Shown here in pieces: positions 12,550-23,114 of a DNA stretch of 64,000 bases. The position numbers and the translations under genes are program-made. The number at the start of each line of letters is the position of its first letter. Position 1 is the stretch's first letter. The DNA comes from Echria macrotheca (lineage: Eukaryota > Ascomycota > Sordariomycetes > Sordariales > Schizotheciaceae): the NCBI GenBank assembly GCA_030411725.1, contig MU839846.1, positions 124,001 to 188,000 of the forward strand. The letters run 5' to 3'. The notes below the pieces were generated by a model. It did no database searches. It saw nothing but the letters and a program-made list of their open reading frames with translations, and was not told where the DNA came from.

Positions 12550-13990
12550 TCATACCGCGTCTGGCAGCCTGACGGCAATGTCTCCAGACTGTGTGATGTA
12601 CCGCACCCATGGCAGAGACGGATATTGCAGCTGGACAAGATTAGCACGACCCAAGACGGCTCTCATGAGAAACTTACCTTTGGCTCGCTAATCTTGAGGT
12701 ACCGCACTTGGATACCGCTGGTCGTAAAGTAAGGAATCTCAAACTTGACCTGGATCGGCCTCTTGGATCCCTTCCCTGGCGCTCCCACACCGCCCATGCT
12801 GCCGCCGAAACCGCCCGTCATACCACCTCCGTGCTCGTCATCACCCTTGACGCTTGGCAGCCCTAGCTCGGCCCGCATCAGAAACTCCTTATTCCCGCCA
12901 AACTGCTTAATCTTCCACACAATCGCGCTCTGCTCAGGAGCATAGTGTACAGACCCGACATTGGTTCGGAACCGCGGGGTATCGGCATCATCCGGCACCG
13001 GGACGATAATCTCGACGTTGTTGGCTGTACTGCGGCGCTTGAACTGGGCCCTCGCTTTCAACATGTACTCGATGCGCGAACCGCTGTGTGACTCGACCAC
13101 GCACTCTACCCAGATGAGCGGCTTGACCTGCGTGTTGAGGCGGTACGACATGAGCTCGAACTCGCCGTCTGGCGGGATGAAGCTGATGGTCCGGTCATTC
13201 TCGAACCGCGCTAGACGCACGCACTGGTGGAACTTGACATCCTCCATCTCGATCGCCTTGCCGCGCGTGGTCCGACCCGTCGTCTCAAACATTACCTTGT
13301 CGTTGAGCCCGAGACGGAGCTCTGGCATGCCCGACAGGTAGCACTTCATCTTGATGGCGCCAAGAATTTCTGACCGCAGCACGTTGCCGTTCGCCGATAC
13401 CAACAGGTTGAGAGATTCGATGACGTCGAGGAAGACTTCGTTCTTGCGATATCTAATGCCTTCGGACCGCCACGAGACGGCGTTGGTGACGGCGATAGGC
13501 GGCCGTGCCTGGATCTCAAGCTTGTGTGACTCTTGCGTGATGTATTCCTGTAGGATCTTGGATTCGGTTGTCTGCGGGTATCCAAAATCCATCATCTCAT
13601 CGAGCAATTCGTAAATGATAACAAAGTTGTCGCGAATCGATTCTTCTTCGAGCGCCTTGAAGTATTCGGTAAAGACTTCGACAACCTTGTGAAGAAAGAG
13701 GAGGATCTCGGCCGCGTTTGTGTTTCGTTTCGTAAGCGCGAGGAGGTAGAGGTTGTTATGTCTGATGTAGAGATACTACCGCACCATCAGCAGCTGTCTT
13801 GCGCGGGCTGACGGAAACTTACGTTGATGCCCTCGTGGGAAAAGCATGGTGGCACGGCTGACGACTCCTCTTCGGCTTCGCTGAGGAGGATAGGGAACTT
13901 CTCGACAGCCGACATGGGAATGTCACCACGGTAGTTCCGGGCAAGCAGAGTTTTTCCCTTGAGGTCGAGGAAGAAGACGGCGGACGCCAT
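12550..13990 (-). CDS. apm1: AP-1 clathrin adaptor complex, mu subunit
   Basis: Three exons (13990-13823, 13775-12678, 12630-12550) with two 47-nt introns give 448 residues, the usual mu-1 length. The N-terminal longin-like domain (residues about 1-140) begins MASAVFFLDLKGKTLLARNY; the C-terminal mu homology domain starts near RPPIAVTNAVSWR and ends in the typical WVRYITQSGD. The first intron falls in HEGIN|YLYIRHNNLYLL; the last separates SEPK from LQYPSLPW. AP-1 selects cargo with tyrosine and dileucine signals for clathrin vesicles between the trans-Golgi and endosomes. AP-1 rather than AP-2 is called from SKILQEYITQESHKLE and the NEVFLDVIESLNLLVS stretch. A Gly-rich loop (HGGGMTGGFGGSMGG) in the C-terminal domain is a fungal-type insertion. 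Confidence 0.95.
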
Positions 13991-15978
13991 GATGAGTTTG
14001 GCACCGGCGCGGGGGGGGACCGAGGGGATGATGCGACGGCGTCGGAGGATCGGTCGGCGACTAACGCCGCAGTTTCCAGTAGTCCTCACAGGCTATAACA
14101 TAAAGTGACGTCCCGAAGTTTCGTATGATGAGCGCTGTCGAAATCGTAGCTCGCGGGTAAAAGGAGACTGTCGAGATGGATCTGCGTTCCGAGAGGTACC
14201 TCGCCGATTCCGTGATGCCACTTGGTTGGAGGCTTGATTGAGGCGGGAAGCACAGACCACTTCTCAGCTCTCCTGCCCCACCTTTCTTCGGTGGGGTTTC
14301 AAAGCTCGAGCCACCCGTCTCGCAACACTATTTCTCCCGCAAAATTTTCAGCAGCGACTTCTCTCTCTCTCTTCTTCCTCAACGCGTCCATTAGACAGTG
14401 CGGCCTATTGTGCGCACAACCGGGGCTGGCATTCTGTCAGTACCCAAACTGTGTGTAGTTGATGGGTGTTGCGATTCCGCGACGCGGAGAAGAAGTCTTT
14501 GCGGTGCCATTAAGAGCTGCCCGAGTACGAATCCCTACTTCTCGGGCGGCGTCAGAGGCACCGAACATTTTGGTTCTGATGGATTGAGTGCCTTAATTTT
14601 GTGGCAGCCGTTTCAGCGATCTGTGCCGTGTCTGGCGTCCGAATGTTGAGGCCGCGACTGCGGAACCCCTCGCTCGTGACCATCCATGATGCGGAGTTGG
14701 TCCGCTATCCTTTATCTGCTTCACATGCTTGCGACGTGGTGGACGGCACCCGGAAATGCTTTCCAGCAAACATCTTCCTTTTGATATGTTCCAGAGTGGC
14801 AGCGAACAGTCTGGTCCCCTACAGTACGTAACCGATCTCGTGTGGCAAAGTGCCTGTCGTAGCAACTACGGTTTGCCTGTTATTACATTAGCTGATAGGC
14901 GTGTACCCTATCGTGGAATTTGGCATGTGATGGGAGGCGCCAAGCAAGACAAACGGATGCAAAAGCCGGGCGAGCCATCTGGCCGACACGTGCTTCTCAG
15001 GACTCATCCGCCATCCAATATTTTTACACACCAAGGCAGTCCATTTTAAGCGCAGCCAGTCTTGAAAAGATGAGATGTATGTTGTCGTTGCAGCACCGCC
15101 CACCGGCGACGAGTTTAATGTTTGGGGCCGTGGAAAGCGAGCTTTGGTTCAGACGCAGTGGCGGGAAAGGGACCCTTGTGAAGCATGTGCGAGGGGTCCA
15201 TCCGTGCTAAAATTTCACTGTTGCCCAAACGTCTTTTGCATGTGCTTCCGTCACGGTCGTCGGGGAGGCTCGCTGGAGCCGCCGAATGAATCCGGGCGTC
15301 CTAGCACATTGCACGCTCAACGACATCATCAATCCAGGCCTTTGTGGCAAACCGGAGGCAGTGGGCAGACAGAGAACGGGCTGCGAGCAAAGCCCTCCCG
15401 CACATTTCCAGCTGGCCAGATACTCTCGGACCCTGCGGTTGGCGAGCGCCTGACCTCAGTGTGACATCCCGTAGAAGCGGTTAGGCGGGCTCTGGCGGGA
15501 CACCACAAATCGCGGGCGCCTGTCGGCCCCGGCCCCCGCAGTGTGCTGAATCCACGACCACAAGCCAATTGCTTGCCCACGCCTCATCTGCTTCTGGTCG
15601 GCCCCCAAGGCCTGCCCAGACACCCGGCGTGCTCTTTTGCCGGGCCCTGCACGCCAGTACAAACGTCAGCCGTCTTATTATTATCGTGCTGCCCCAGCGA
15701 ACTTGCTCTACCCCATCCGCACATCACCTTACGCCCACGTCAACCTGTCAACGTCTGCCAGACACTAAATCGGGCCATCACCTCCTGCGCACAGCACCGA
15801 TCCCGACGCTGCCGAAGCCCGCGCGACAACGGTCGACAACCCGTCGGTCGCCCGGTGTCGACTATAGAAAAGAGCTGGCGCCCGCCTCGACGGCTCCTCG
15901 CTACGCAGATGACGGCGCTCTCATCATCTTGACTCGACAGGTTTCCACCTCGAGTTCAGAATCGACATAGTGGACACG
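13991..15978. other. Divergent intergenic region between AP-1 mu and Opi1-like genes
   Basis: About 2 kb separating two divergently transcribed genes. It must contain both promoters and probably a long leader of the Opi1-like gene. Overlapping ORFs (for example 15543-15970) are not supported by any motif. Confidence 0.55.
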
Positions 15979-17678
15979 ATGGAGCACGATCACATGCTTC
16001 GTCCGTCACATAACGGTCAATCGAGTGTCCCTACGGGCGAGTCGCAATCCACGGCGACGCCCGCGCCTGCCATGACTTCGATACCGCCGCCTCCGGAATA
16101 TACCCAGCAGGGCAACTCAGCTGGGCAGCATGCCCCGATTTCCCTTACCCTGCGGCCCCTGAACGACGTCTCGCCCGAGCTTGCCCCGATACAACCTCAG
16201 CACGAAAGAAACGCTTCAGGCGCCTCTCACACGCTGCCCCCGCTGTCATCCGTCACGAGTGCTCTGCGACCGTCGCCCGAACCGGCCCCTCCCGCATGGC
16301 CGAATACTAACCCATACGCAGCCTACTACACGCCGGGCCTGATGCCGCCTCCGGACACGCCCCCGCGTGCTGAACAGGACACGAGCGCAGCCTCTCCAGC
16401 TCGGTCTTACGAACGGCGGTCTACGAGCGTAAGCCTAGATGACCCTGATGTCAGGATGGCCGCCGAGGCGCTCGGCAACCTGAGAGCTGGTATGTGTCCA
16501 TTGAGCGTAGTGCTGGTCAGTCAGCCACTAACGTCCAAGGCTCAGTGTCTTCCCCCTCGCACCGAAACCGTGAGCCGCAAGCCGAGCCGATTCTGTCTTT
16601 GTTCACGACCTCATACCCTCGACTGGCTACCACCATAGGGGGGGCGACGTCAGTAGCGTCGTCAATTTACGATCAGGGCAAGAACATATCGCCCCATATT
16701 ATCCGAACCAGCGCGGAATACCTCGAGGACAAACTAAGTCCTTTGACCGAGCGTGTTGGCACCAGTCTCGAAGGTCCTGTGCGTTGGTTACTCCAGGGCA
16801 AGAAGCATCAGTCAGGCACGGATCTCGAACCACGGAGTAGCAAGCGGCGCCGTGCCGGGTTGAACGACGACAAGCAGGTCCGGGATCAATTATCCCCCGG
16901 CGTTCAGCGGAGGATATCGACAAGCACCGACTCCCCACCGGCATACTACGACGACCAACGATCTCCTCCATACAGCGAGGTTCATAACTCCCGGCCGGGC
17001 TCCAGATCCGAATGGACACGTCTTATTGTGTCAACTTCCGCACTCGGCGTTGCCATGTTGCCAGAAAACTTGAGGAGACTCAAGTCTTGCTTGGAGATTC
17101 CGAGGGACGCTAATTCCTTCATTGGCAATAATTTGGAGGCGTTGAAAAACGTTGTGGATCAGTATGATGCAGGCGTGGGAGCTGGCGCATCATCTAGCGA
17201 GCTCGACAAGCTCATCGACATGATGAACGGGCTCAAGAGGGATATTGTCAGCCGGCTGCAGGCGGTGATAACCAGCGTCTCGCAATCTGCTGGCAGCGCC
17301 GTGCCCCTTAACGTTCGAGATGTCATCCGAGATCAGTTTACTGGACTGCCTATTCGTTTTCAAGCCCATCTTGCGCAGGAGAGTCCCCTGGAACCAGGGG
17401 TGAACGGGAACCAGGAGTCGGGGATGCGGCAGACGGCTAGGTCCGTTGTGGTGCTTGCTAAGGATGGCCTCCAGATGATCAGCAACGTGAGCGACGTGAT
17501 CGATCGAACGATTCAGTCTGCCCAGCTGTGGCTGGATAAGAAGGCGGGTGCTTCAAGCGAGGCCGAACAAAGCTCGGGCTTTACAGGACATGCAGCTCAG
17601 CCTGCTGCTCAATGGGCATCAGCGCAACCATCAACAAACCCTAGCCTCAGTGGCGAAGATGTCACCATGTCCACCTGA
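15979..17678 (+). CDS. Opi1-family transcriptional repressor (phospholipid gene control)
   Basis: Exons 15979-16489 and 16546-17678, joined across a 56-nt intron (GTATGT...CTAAC...CTCAG), give 547 residues. The intron interrupts the Opi1 domain just after DPDVRMAAEALGNLRA, and the second exon continues with SYPRLATTIGGA and SSIYDQGKNISP, the family signature. In budding yeast Opi1 represses INO1 and other UAS-INO genes when phosphatidic acid is low; filamentous fungi keep homologues whose targets are less known. The N-terminus is Pro/Ser-rich and disordered. A basic cluster SSKRRRAG (in exon 2) could be a nuclear or acidic-lipid contact. Helical C-terminal half ends in a Ser/Gln-rich tail. 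The frame extends upstream only to a GTG, so the ATG at 15979 is taken as start. Confidence 0.87.
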
Positions 17679-18529
17679 GCATTGCAATTGGGGTTTGGAG
17701 AAGGGGAAAACTAGACGGAAAATCCGGGTAAGAGAAAAGGCACGGCGAAGGTGCCAGCCAGATTCTATCCATTCGACTACGATACCATATTTCTTATGTT
17801 GAACTTTGCGACACCTTACCGGTTTTCCTTGGTTCGTTTCGAAAATTTCACGATACCATTTCGACGGAATCTGCACAGCGGAGGAAGCTTGGAGGAAGCT
17901 TGGAGTTGGAGAAGGCGGAGCGATGTTGACATGTGGAGGTTGGGGAGGGGCGAGTCAATGACGGAGTATTGGCGATGTCGGACTGCGCATATACCCAGGG
18001 ACGGCAGCACTGAGATGGGGATGTTTAGGCAGATGTCTGCGATGGGTCGGGCCGGGGGTGGTGTATTGTACATGGCTCCGTCGTGATCTCTTGTTGAATC
18101 ATGTTGAATATTCCGTTAAGTAGACTAAAGCTCAGTGATTTAGCAGTTTAACTGGCTGGTGGGAGTCACGATCCTGGGGCAAGGCCCAGATCGTGCTGGC
18201 ATATAACCACAGTTGAGGTTCCAAGGTGCTGACCTTAGAATTCTTGCAATCCTTTGGAAGGTTGGCTCAATCGGGTGTGGTCCTGCGGCCCAGCCGTCAC
18301 AGTGGGATGTTGTGGTGGTGACATGTTGAATGATGTAGCCAATCTGAATAATAACGCTCATTATGATGATATCCACCAGACTTTATGACTTCTAGCACTT
18401 TAGGATGCTCTGATCTAAATCTTTCCGAGTCATCACTCGCGTTTGAGGATGTAAAAAGATGATATACAGAGTGACTGGTAAGTGGTGGTTTTATTTCCAC
18501 TAAACACTCCTCCAAACTGTTTCCCCGAC
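17679..18529. other. Convergent intergenic region
   Basis: About 850 bp between the stops of the Opi1-like and HAD genes. It holds an imperfect direct repeat (GGAGGAAGCTT twice around 17880-17901) and no supported gene. Confidence 0.5.
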
Positions 18530-19582
18530 TCATCTCTCTGGTCTCGGGCTCCCAGCGAACCATTCCAGCACAGAGCCAATCGACGCAGCGCGAAGACATA
18601 TCGGCGCCGACCGGTCGGGAAACAACTCCTCAGGTGACTCGCTTGTCCCCTCGAGATCCCGGACGATAAGTTCGGCTCCCTGTTGCGCCTGCGGCACTGC
18701 GGCCGGGGCGACGTGGACGGCATTCCAGCCGGCCCTCGTAGCACCCAACGCGTCCTTCTCCCACTCATCCCCGACATACACCTTGATCCACTCTTCTTCG
18801 TCGTTTCCGTCTCGGCAGGAACTGCTGCTGCTGCTACTGCAGCCATTGGCGATGGATATCCGCCGCGCCATGACCTCCGCCGCGTCAAAGATACGACGGT
18901 CCGGCTTGGAGAAGCCGACGTCGTAGGACATGCAGTGGAAATCAACATGATTTTGGGGAGATACTTGCCACTGTCGTCGTGCGTGGGATGGGTTCCGGGA
19001 TAGGGACAGGGGATAGCGCGCTGGGGAGATGCGCAGGCCGAGCGAGGCGAGCACGTCGGGCACGCGGTCGTCTGAGTTGGTTATCACGCCGATGATTACC
19101 TTTTTGTCTCCTGCGGTTTGAGACCGATGATGATGCTTGATCCGCCCCAGCAGCGAGGGGATCCGCGCGTCTGTGAGGTCGTATCCCTCTGCCGAAGAAA
19201 AGCGGTGCAGTAGGTTGGGGACTAGAGAGGGTGGGAGTTGGCGGTTTGGTGGGATCCAGGGGGTGAAGGTGTTGGTGATTACCTTTTGTCGGGTATCAAC
19301 ACCTCTTCATCTAACGGAAACCGAAAGGGGGGGAGGGGGAATTCATACGGCAGTCCACCACCCCTCGGCGCCCATCCCGCTCTCACGCCCATAGTTGGGA
19401 TGCTCGGCGAGTTGTTTAGAGAACGCCATGTGAAAACTCTTTTCGACGTCGGCCACGCCAAGGTTGTTGAGACCGCATTGGCGGGCGACGGCGGTGTATT
19501 GTTCTGCGATTGGCTTTTTGGGGAGGAAGAGGGTTCCGAAGGCGTCGAAGCAGAGGAGGAGATTTTTAGGGCGGGCGGGCAT
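18530..19582 (-). CDS. HAD-superfamily hydrolase
   Basis: Exons 19582-19349 and 19282-18530 joined across a 66-nt intron (GTATGA...AAAG) in phase 0; 328 residues. HAD motifs in order: motif I FDAFGTL near residue 12, motif II ITNSDD, motif III lysine in FSKPDRRIFDAAE and motif IV VGDEWEKD. This layout with a helical cap after motif I is that of the HDHD3-like/REG-2-like branch. It probably removes phosphate from a small metabolite; substrate unknown. A Ser-rich insertion (SSSSSSS in a GCSSSSS tract) sits between motifs III and IV, and an extra loop (about 25 residues, NPSHARRQWQ) before motif III could hide a second in-frame intron. A telobox-like motif lies about 108 bp before the ATG. Confidence 0.82.
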
Positions 19583-19690
19583 GGTGCGGGTTGTCTCCCT
19601 CTGGGATCGCGTCCGGGATAGGATCTGACGCGTCGGATGAGGATGGTGAGGACGTCATTTAGTTTGCTGTTTTTGAAAGTGGTGATGTTG

Positions 19691-19703
19691 AACCCTAACC
19701 CTG
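19691..19703 (-). promoter_or_regulatory. Telobox-like CAGGGTTAGGGTT motif
   Basis: The minus strand reads CAGGGTTAGGGTT about 108 nt upstream of the HAD hydrolase start codon, in gene-sense orientation. The same 13-mer stands upstream of the phospholipase-D-like gene at 29237. Tandem TTAGGG in fungal promoters is a known binding type for Myb-domain factors such as Tbf1-like proteins; binding here is inference. Confidence 0.5.
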
Positions 19704-20460
19704 TGGATGCTCATGCTCCCGGTCGACCTAGCTCAGCACTCGCTCCTTCTCACTACTCCGGATTGGTATGCTGGACGATGTCATGCTAGGCTATCTCACG
19801 TGTGTACGAGGGATTGTTCAAGAGCATGATATAATCACCTACACCAGATTCTGGACTTCCATACAAGGCTGCTTTCAAGCTCTGTTCAGCAGCTCCTACC
19901 AAGGCACCTCTGGTACGACAGTTAGTCTTGTCTTTCGCTCGTCTTGCCAATCTGCCTAGGTTTTGGGGTCTGCGTTTTGTCTGAAGTTCCAGGCAAAGAC
20001 TCTTGGCAACTAGAATATCAGGAAGGACGACATGTTTTGGCGTCTCTGGCCTACTACCTCTATGGCTACGGCTCCCGCGGCACGCATGGCTGTTAACGAG
20101 GCGTAGTGCTCTTGTAAATTTCACAAATCATGTGTTCTTTATCCATCTAGCTAGTTTTTATGATCTCCAGTCTGCACAGCCAGTCTGTTTCGCCCTCTTA
20201 GCTTATCTGGCGGCGCGGCATATTGGCGCCGCCCCTTTTCACACTCGCCGCATAAATTTTGTTTTGTTCAGTTGATTTGTCGCCTTCTTATGGTTCTTAG
20301 GTACGGAAGCATGGATCAACTATAGGAAGCTCCTCTCGCATCCTGTCCAGCAGTCAATCCGTTGTTGGACCATAAGCGCATACACGGAACTCCGCCCAGC
20401 CCGACCAACAATCCCTCACCATCCAATGTCAGGTAGGTAAGCATTCCATGCCATTTACTC

Positions 20461-20640
20461 GTCCCGCGGCATGTCAACTCGACGTTTGACTCGAGAAGCG
20501 TGTAGGTATCTTTTCCTCGTTTTGGTTCTCAATGACGTAGCAAGCTGACGTTGCTGGGCTGGCAGTGCCAAGCCAAGGCACCGACGGATCATACTGGGAC
20601 TATGTGGCGATAGGCTGCTGTGCGGAATTGTACTGCTGCC
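20461..20640 (+). pseudogene. Decayed paralogue of the small cysteine-rich secreted protein
   Basis: This stretch matches the intact gene at 22675-23114 in order and spacing. Positions 20461-20500 match the end of its exon 2 (both contain a CTCGAGAAGCG-like end), 20503-20565 correspond to its second intron (63 against 64 nt, GTAGGT donor, CAG acceptor), and 20566-20639 match exon 3, sharing CCGACGGATC and TTGTACTGCTG and encoding CCAELYCC against CCAGLYCC. It is broken: a 5-nt duplication (CCAAG) near 20570 shifts the frame, one base is missing in the exon 2 match, and the codon for the second cysteine is lost. No clear signal-peptide exon or last exon remains. The direction is the same as that of the intact copy. 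Confidence 0.65.
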
Positions 20641-22572
20641 AGGTGACTTTAGAGGTTTGACTCCCTGCAGCGTTCTGCAGGAATAGTTCGAATAGGAATC
20701 CCAACCCGGGCTTGTGTGTGTGTAAAGAACTCCTGTCTCGCACTCGGGGAAAACCTGGGGTTGTTGTCACGGGTATAACCATGAGTGGGGATGACATGAG
20801 GATGAGGATCCGGCTTCTAGGTTCTCTGAAATGCGCACGGGAGAGAGGGTGGCTTGACGGTCATCTGATGAACCAACTGCCTTGGATATTTAGGTACAGC
20901 ACCTTACCCAGGCCTTTAGACGAAGCTGGCATACGTAAAGGAAAAAACATATCCTCTCTCCCGCGTACCTCAGAATATGTTTTTATGCCCAACAGAAGGA
21001 CTTTGATATGCTGTTTCCGTTACTGTCGAGCGGTTGCACTGGATGGAATCAAACACGGATTTGAGTTCCATTTGAGCCTTCGACAGACGGCGGCCCCATC
21101 TCCATGCCGAACTGAGACATACACCATCTCGATAGAGAAGAGCCCCGCCCCGGAGCCAGGGCCATAAAGAAACTGCCATTACCCGCGACTTTTGGCCTGT
21201 TGGGAAATAGAAACTCTCACATCTTAGCTCTTTGAGAGGTTTATAACCGCCACGTTGAGCTGTCGTGTGAGTTGTAACCAAGAAAAAGGTTCACAGCAGC
21301 TGACGTTGTGCGGAAGTATGCATTGACGAAGCGACCAACAGTCTGGAAGCCTGGAAGACGTCTCGCCACGCTGCCGCCCAAAACCAATATGTTTTCGTGT
21401 CTATGACGCGGTCAAACGACTTATAAACACAAAAGCCTCCCACTGCCGCCTTGCACTTCTATTCCATCTGTCAATCCCGGTGTCTGCCCTGCCATTCGTT
21501 TGGGATTAGAAAAAACTAGGGGAATGGCCCCGTTTCTGTGCCACGACTCGGCCGCGGCGCTTGAGACATCCGCCTCCGACACGGCAACCGCCGTCTGCTT
21601 TTTTTTCTCGGTTCACTTCCGGCTGTAGCGGCAGATGCTCCCCCTTCCTTCGCGCGTCTCTTTTTATTCGAAAGCGAGCACATATGCGCGGGTCTGGCAC
21701 CGCCACCCGCTCGGCTCGGACTGCCGTACGGCATAAAGTCTTATTCTGCGGCGTAGTCATTTCATAACCAATCGTTCGCTTCAACGACCAACTATTATTG
21801 ATGTCACACAGACAGCCAGGGGAATTCACTTTGGTGTTCTTCTCCACAATTACGACTGCAGGATCATCAGACCGTTGACCTGCTTGTTTGGTGTACGCGG
21901 CAAAGGATCTCGATGCCGATATGTGAGTGGCTGTCTCGGTATTGGTATTACCAATGGGCGGCCGCCAGGATAAAGAGCCGCAACAATATAGAACTGCCAG
22001 GCAACTGTTTGAACCTCTGGTCTACGATCCATTAGCACTGGGGTCTTCAGCTTTTCGCCTGTTTGAGCAGATCTCTTAGAGGAGCCCCGTCTCCACAAGT
22101 GATATCCACCTTGTAGGCGGAGGGAATATGTTCTCCGGCCGAGCCTATGTTTCACGGCTTTGACGTAAGGTACCCAGGCGGTTAGACAAATGTAGGATCA
22201 GGATCGATCCTCACAGCCTTCACCGGTATATGATGCCCCGCTAGACCCACCGGCGTCTGGATTCCATTCCAGGTTGAGTGCGAAGGATGAGGGCATTGAA
22301 ACCACAAGATGACCAACAGAAATAACTCCATACTACCACCATATACTCCGTTGGAGCACTGCTCCACAGACCGGGTCCTCCCCATCAGGCAGGTGCGCAG
22401 CTCCCTACCTCTATTCGTATGGCCGTCCGTGCCTGTCTGCCGCCCACAGCCCAACTGTAACCGTGATGCCTCTCTATGCTATCCAGAGTAAACCTACCCC
22501 GTTGTGCGGTCTAAGAATGGCAAGGATGAGCTACGGACGGCACTGAGGAGTATGGGGGCGGACCGCTCCGTG

Positions 22573-22580
22573 TATAAATA
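22573..22580 (+). promoter_or_regulatory. TATA box of the secreted-protein gene
   Basis: TATAAATA about 95 bp upstream of the split start codon at 22675, a normal distance for a fungal core promoter. Confidence 0.6.
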
Positions 22581-22674
22581 CACCCGCTGCTTGGCAACTT
22601 GGCAATGTTCCCTCATTCCTCAGCTCATCCCCCATCCTCCTCTACTCAGCTTCGACCCCCTCGAAACCGCAATC

Positions 22675-23114
22675 ATGTACGGCTTCCTCCATTCCACCCA
22701 CATACCCATAGCAGCTCGACACATCTAACCAATGATACAGGCGCTTCCTCTCCCTCGTGGCGCTCGCCTCCGTCGTGGCAGCCGGTGCCCTCCCGGCCTC
22801 CATGTTCGGCTTCGACCTCGAGAAGCGGGTATGTATTTTCGGTCTATCCATCATCCATCCTTGACGCAAAAACACTGACAGAGACGTAATAGTGCCAAGG
22901 CGCCGACGGATCCCTCTGCGACACGGCTGCCCTCCGCTGCTGCGCGGGCTTGTACTGCTGTGTAAGGAGAAACCTACCCCTTCTTCGAAAGAGGCCTCCT
23001 TTATGAAGTCCACAGCTAACTCTGTCACCACCCAAGGGATTCAACCGCAACGGCATTGGCGGTCGGTGCAAGAATGACCCTGTCGGAAACCCGGACCCTA
23101 ACAACTGTGTCTGA
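22675..23114 (+). CDS. Small cysteine-rich secreted protein with split start codon
   Basis: Four exons are inferred: 22675-22676 (AT), 22741-22828, 22893-22961 and 23037-23114, with introns of 64, 64 and 75 nt; 78 residues. The first intron (GTACGG...ATACAG) lies inside the initiator codon: AT joins G of the next exon, which then reads a perfect signal peptide beginning MRFLSLVALA. The mature part has eight cysteines spaced C-x7-C-x6-CC-x4-CC-x10-C-x12-C, close to cystine-knot-type small proteins; no family is recognised. It could be a secreted effector, an antimicrobial or a cell-surface protein. Unspliced RNA offers only a 17-codon ORF from the same ATG. A later ATG in exon 2 would lose the signal peptide. 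A degraded paralogue lies at 20461-20640. Confidence 0.78.

Larger units (their letters stand above)
19583..22674. other. Long intergenic region containing a relic gene
   Basis: About 3.1 kb between the divergent HAD and secreted-protein genes. Apart from the decayed paralogue at 20461-20640 and the promoter elements at either end I see no supported gene; ORFs such as 20712-21167 have no motif. Confidence 0.5.

Noticed and set aside
15543..15970. ORFs just before the Opi1-like gene as a 5' part of it
   Set aside because: Out of frame with the gene, closed by a stop directly before the ATG at 15979, composition not coding-like.
22893..23114. Hydrophobin
   Set aside because: Eight cysteines are present, but the CC pairs are in the wrong positions for the hydrophobin pattern and hydrophobic loops are missing.
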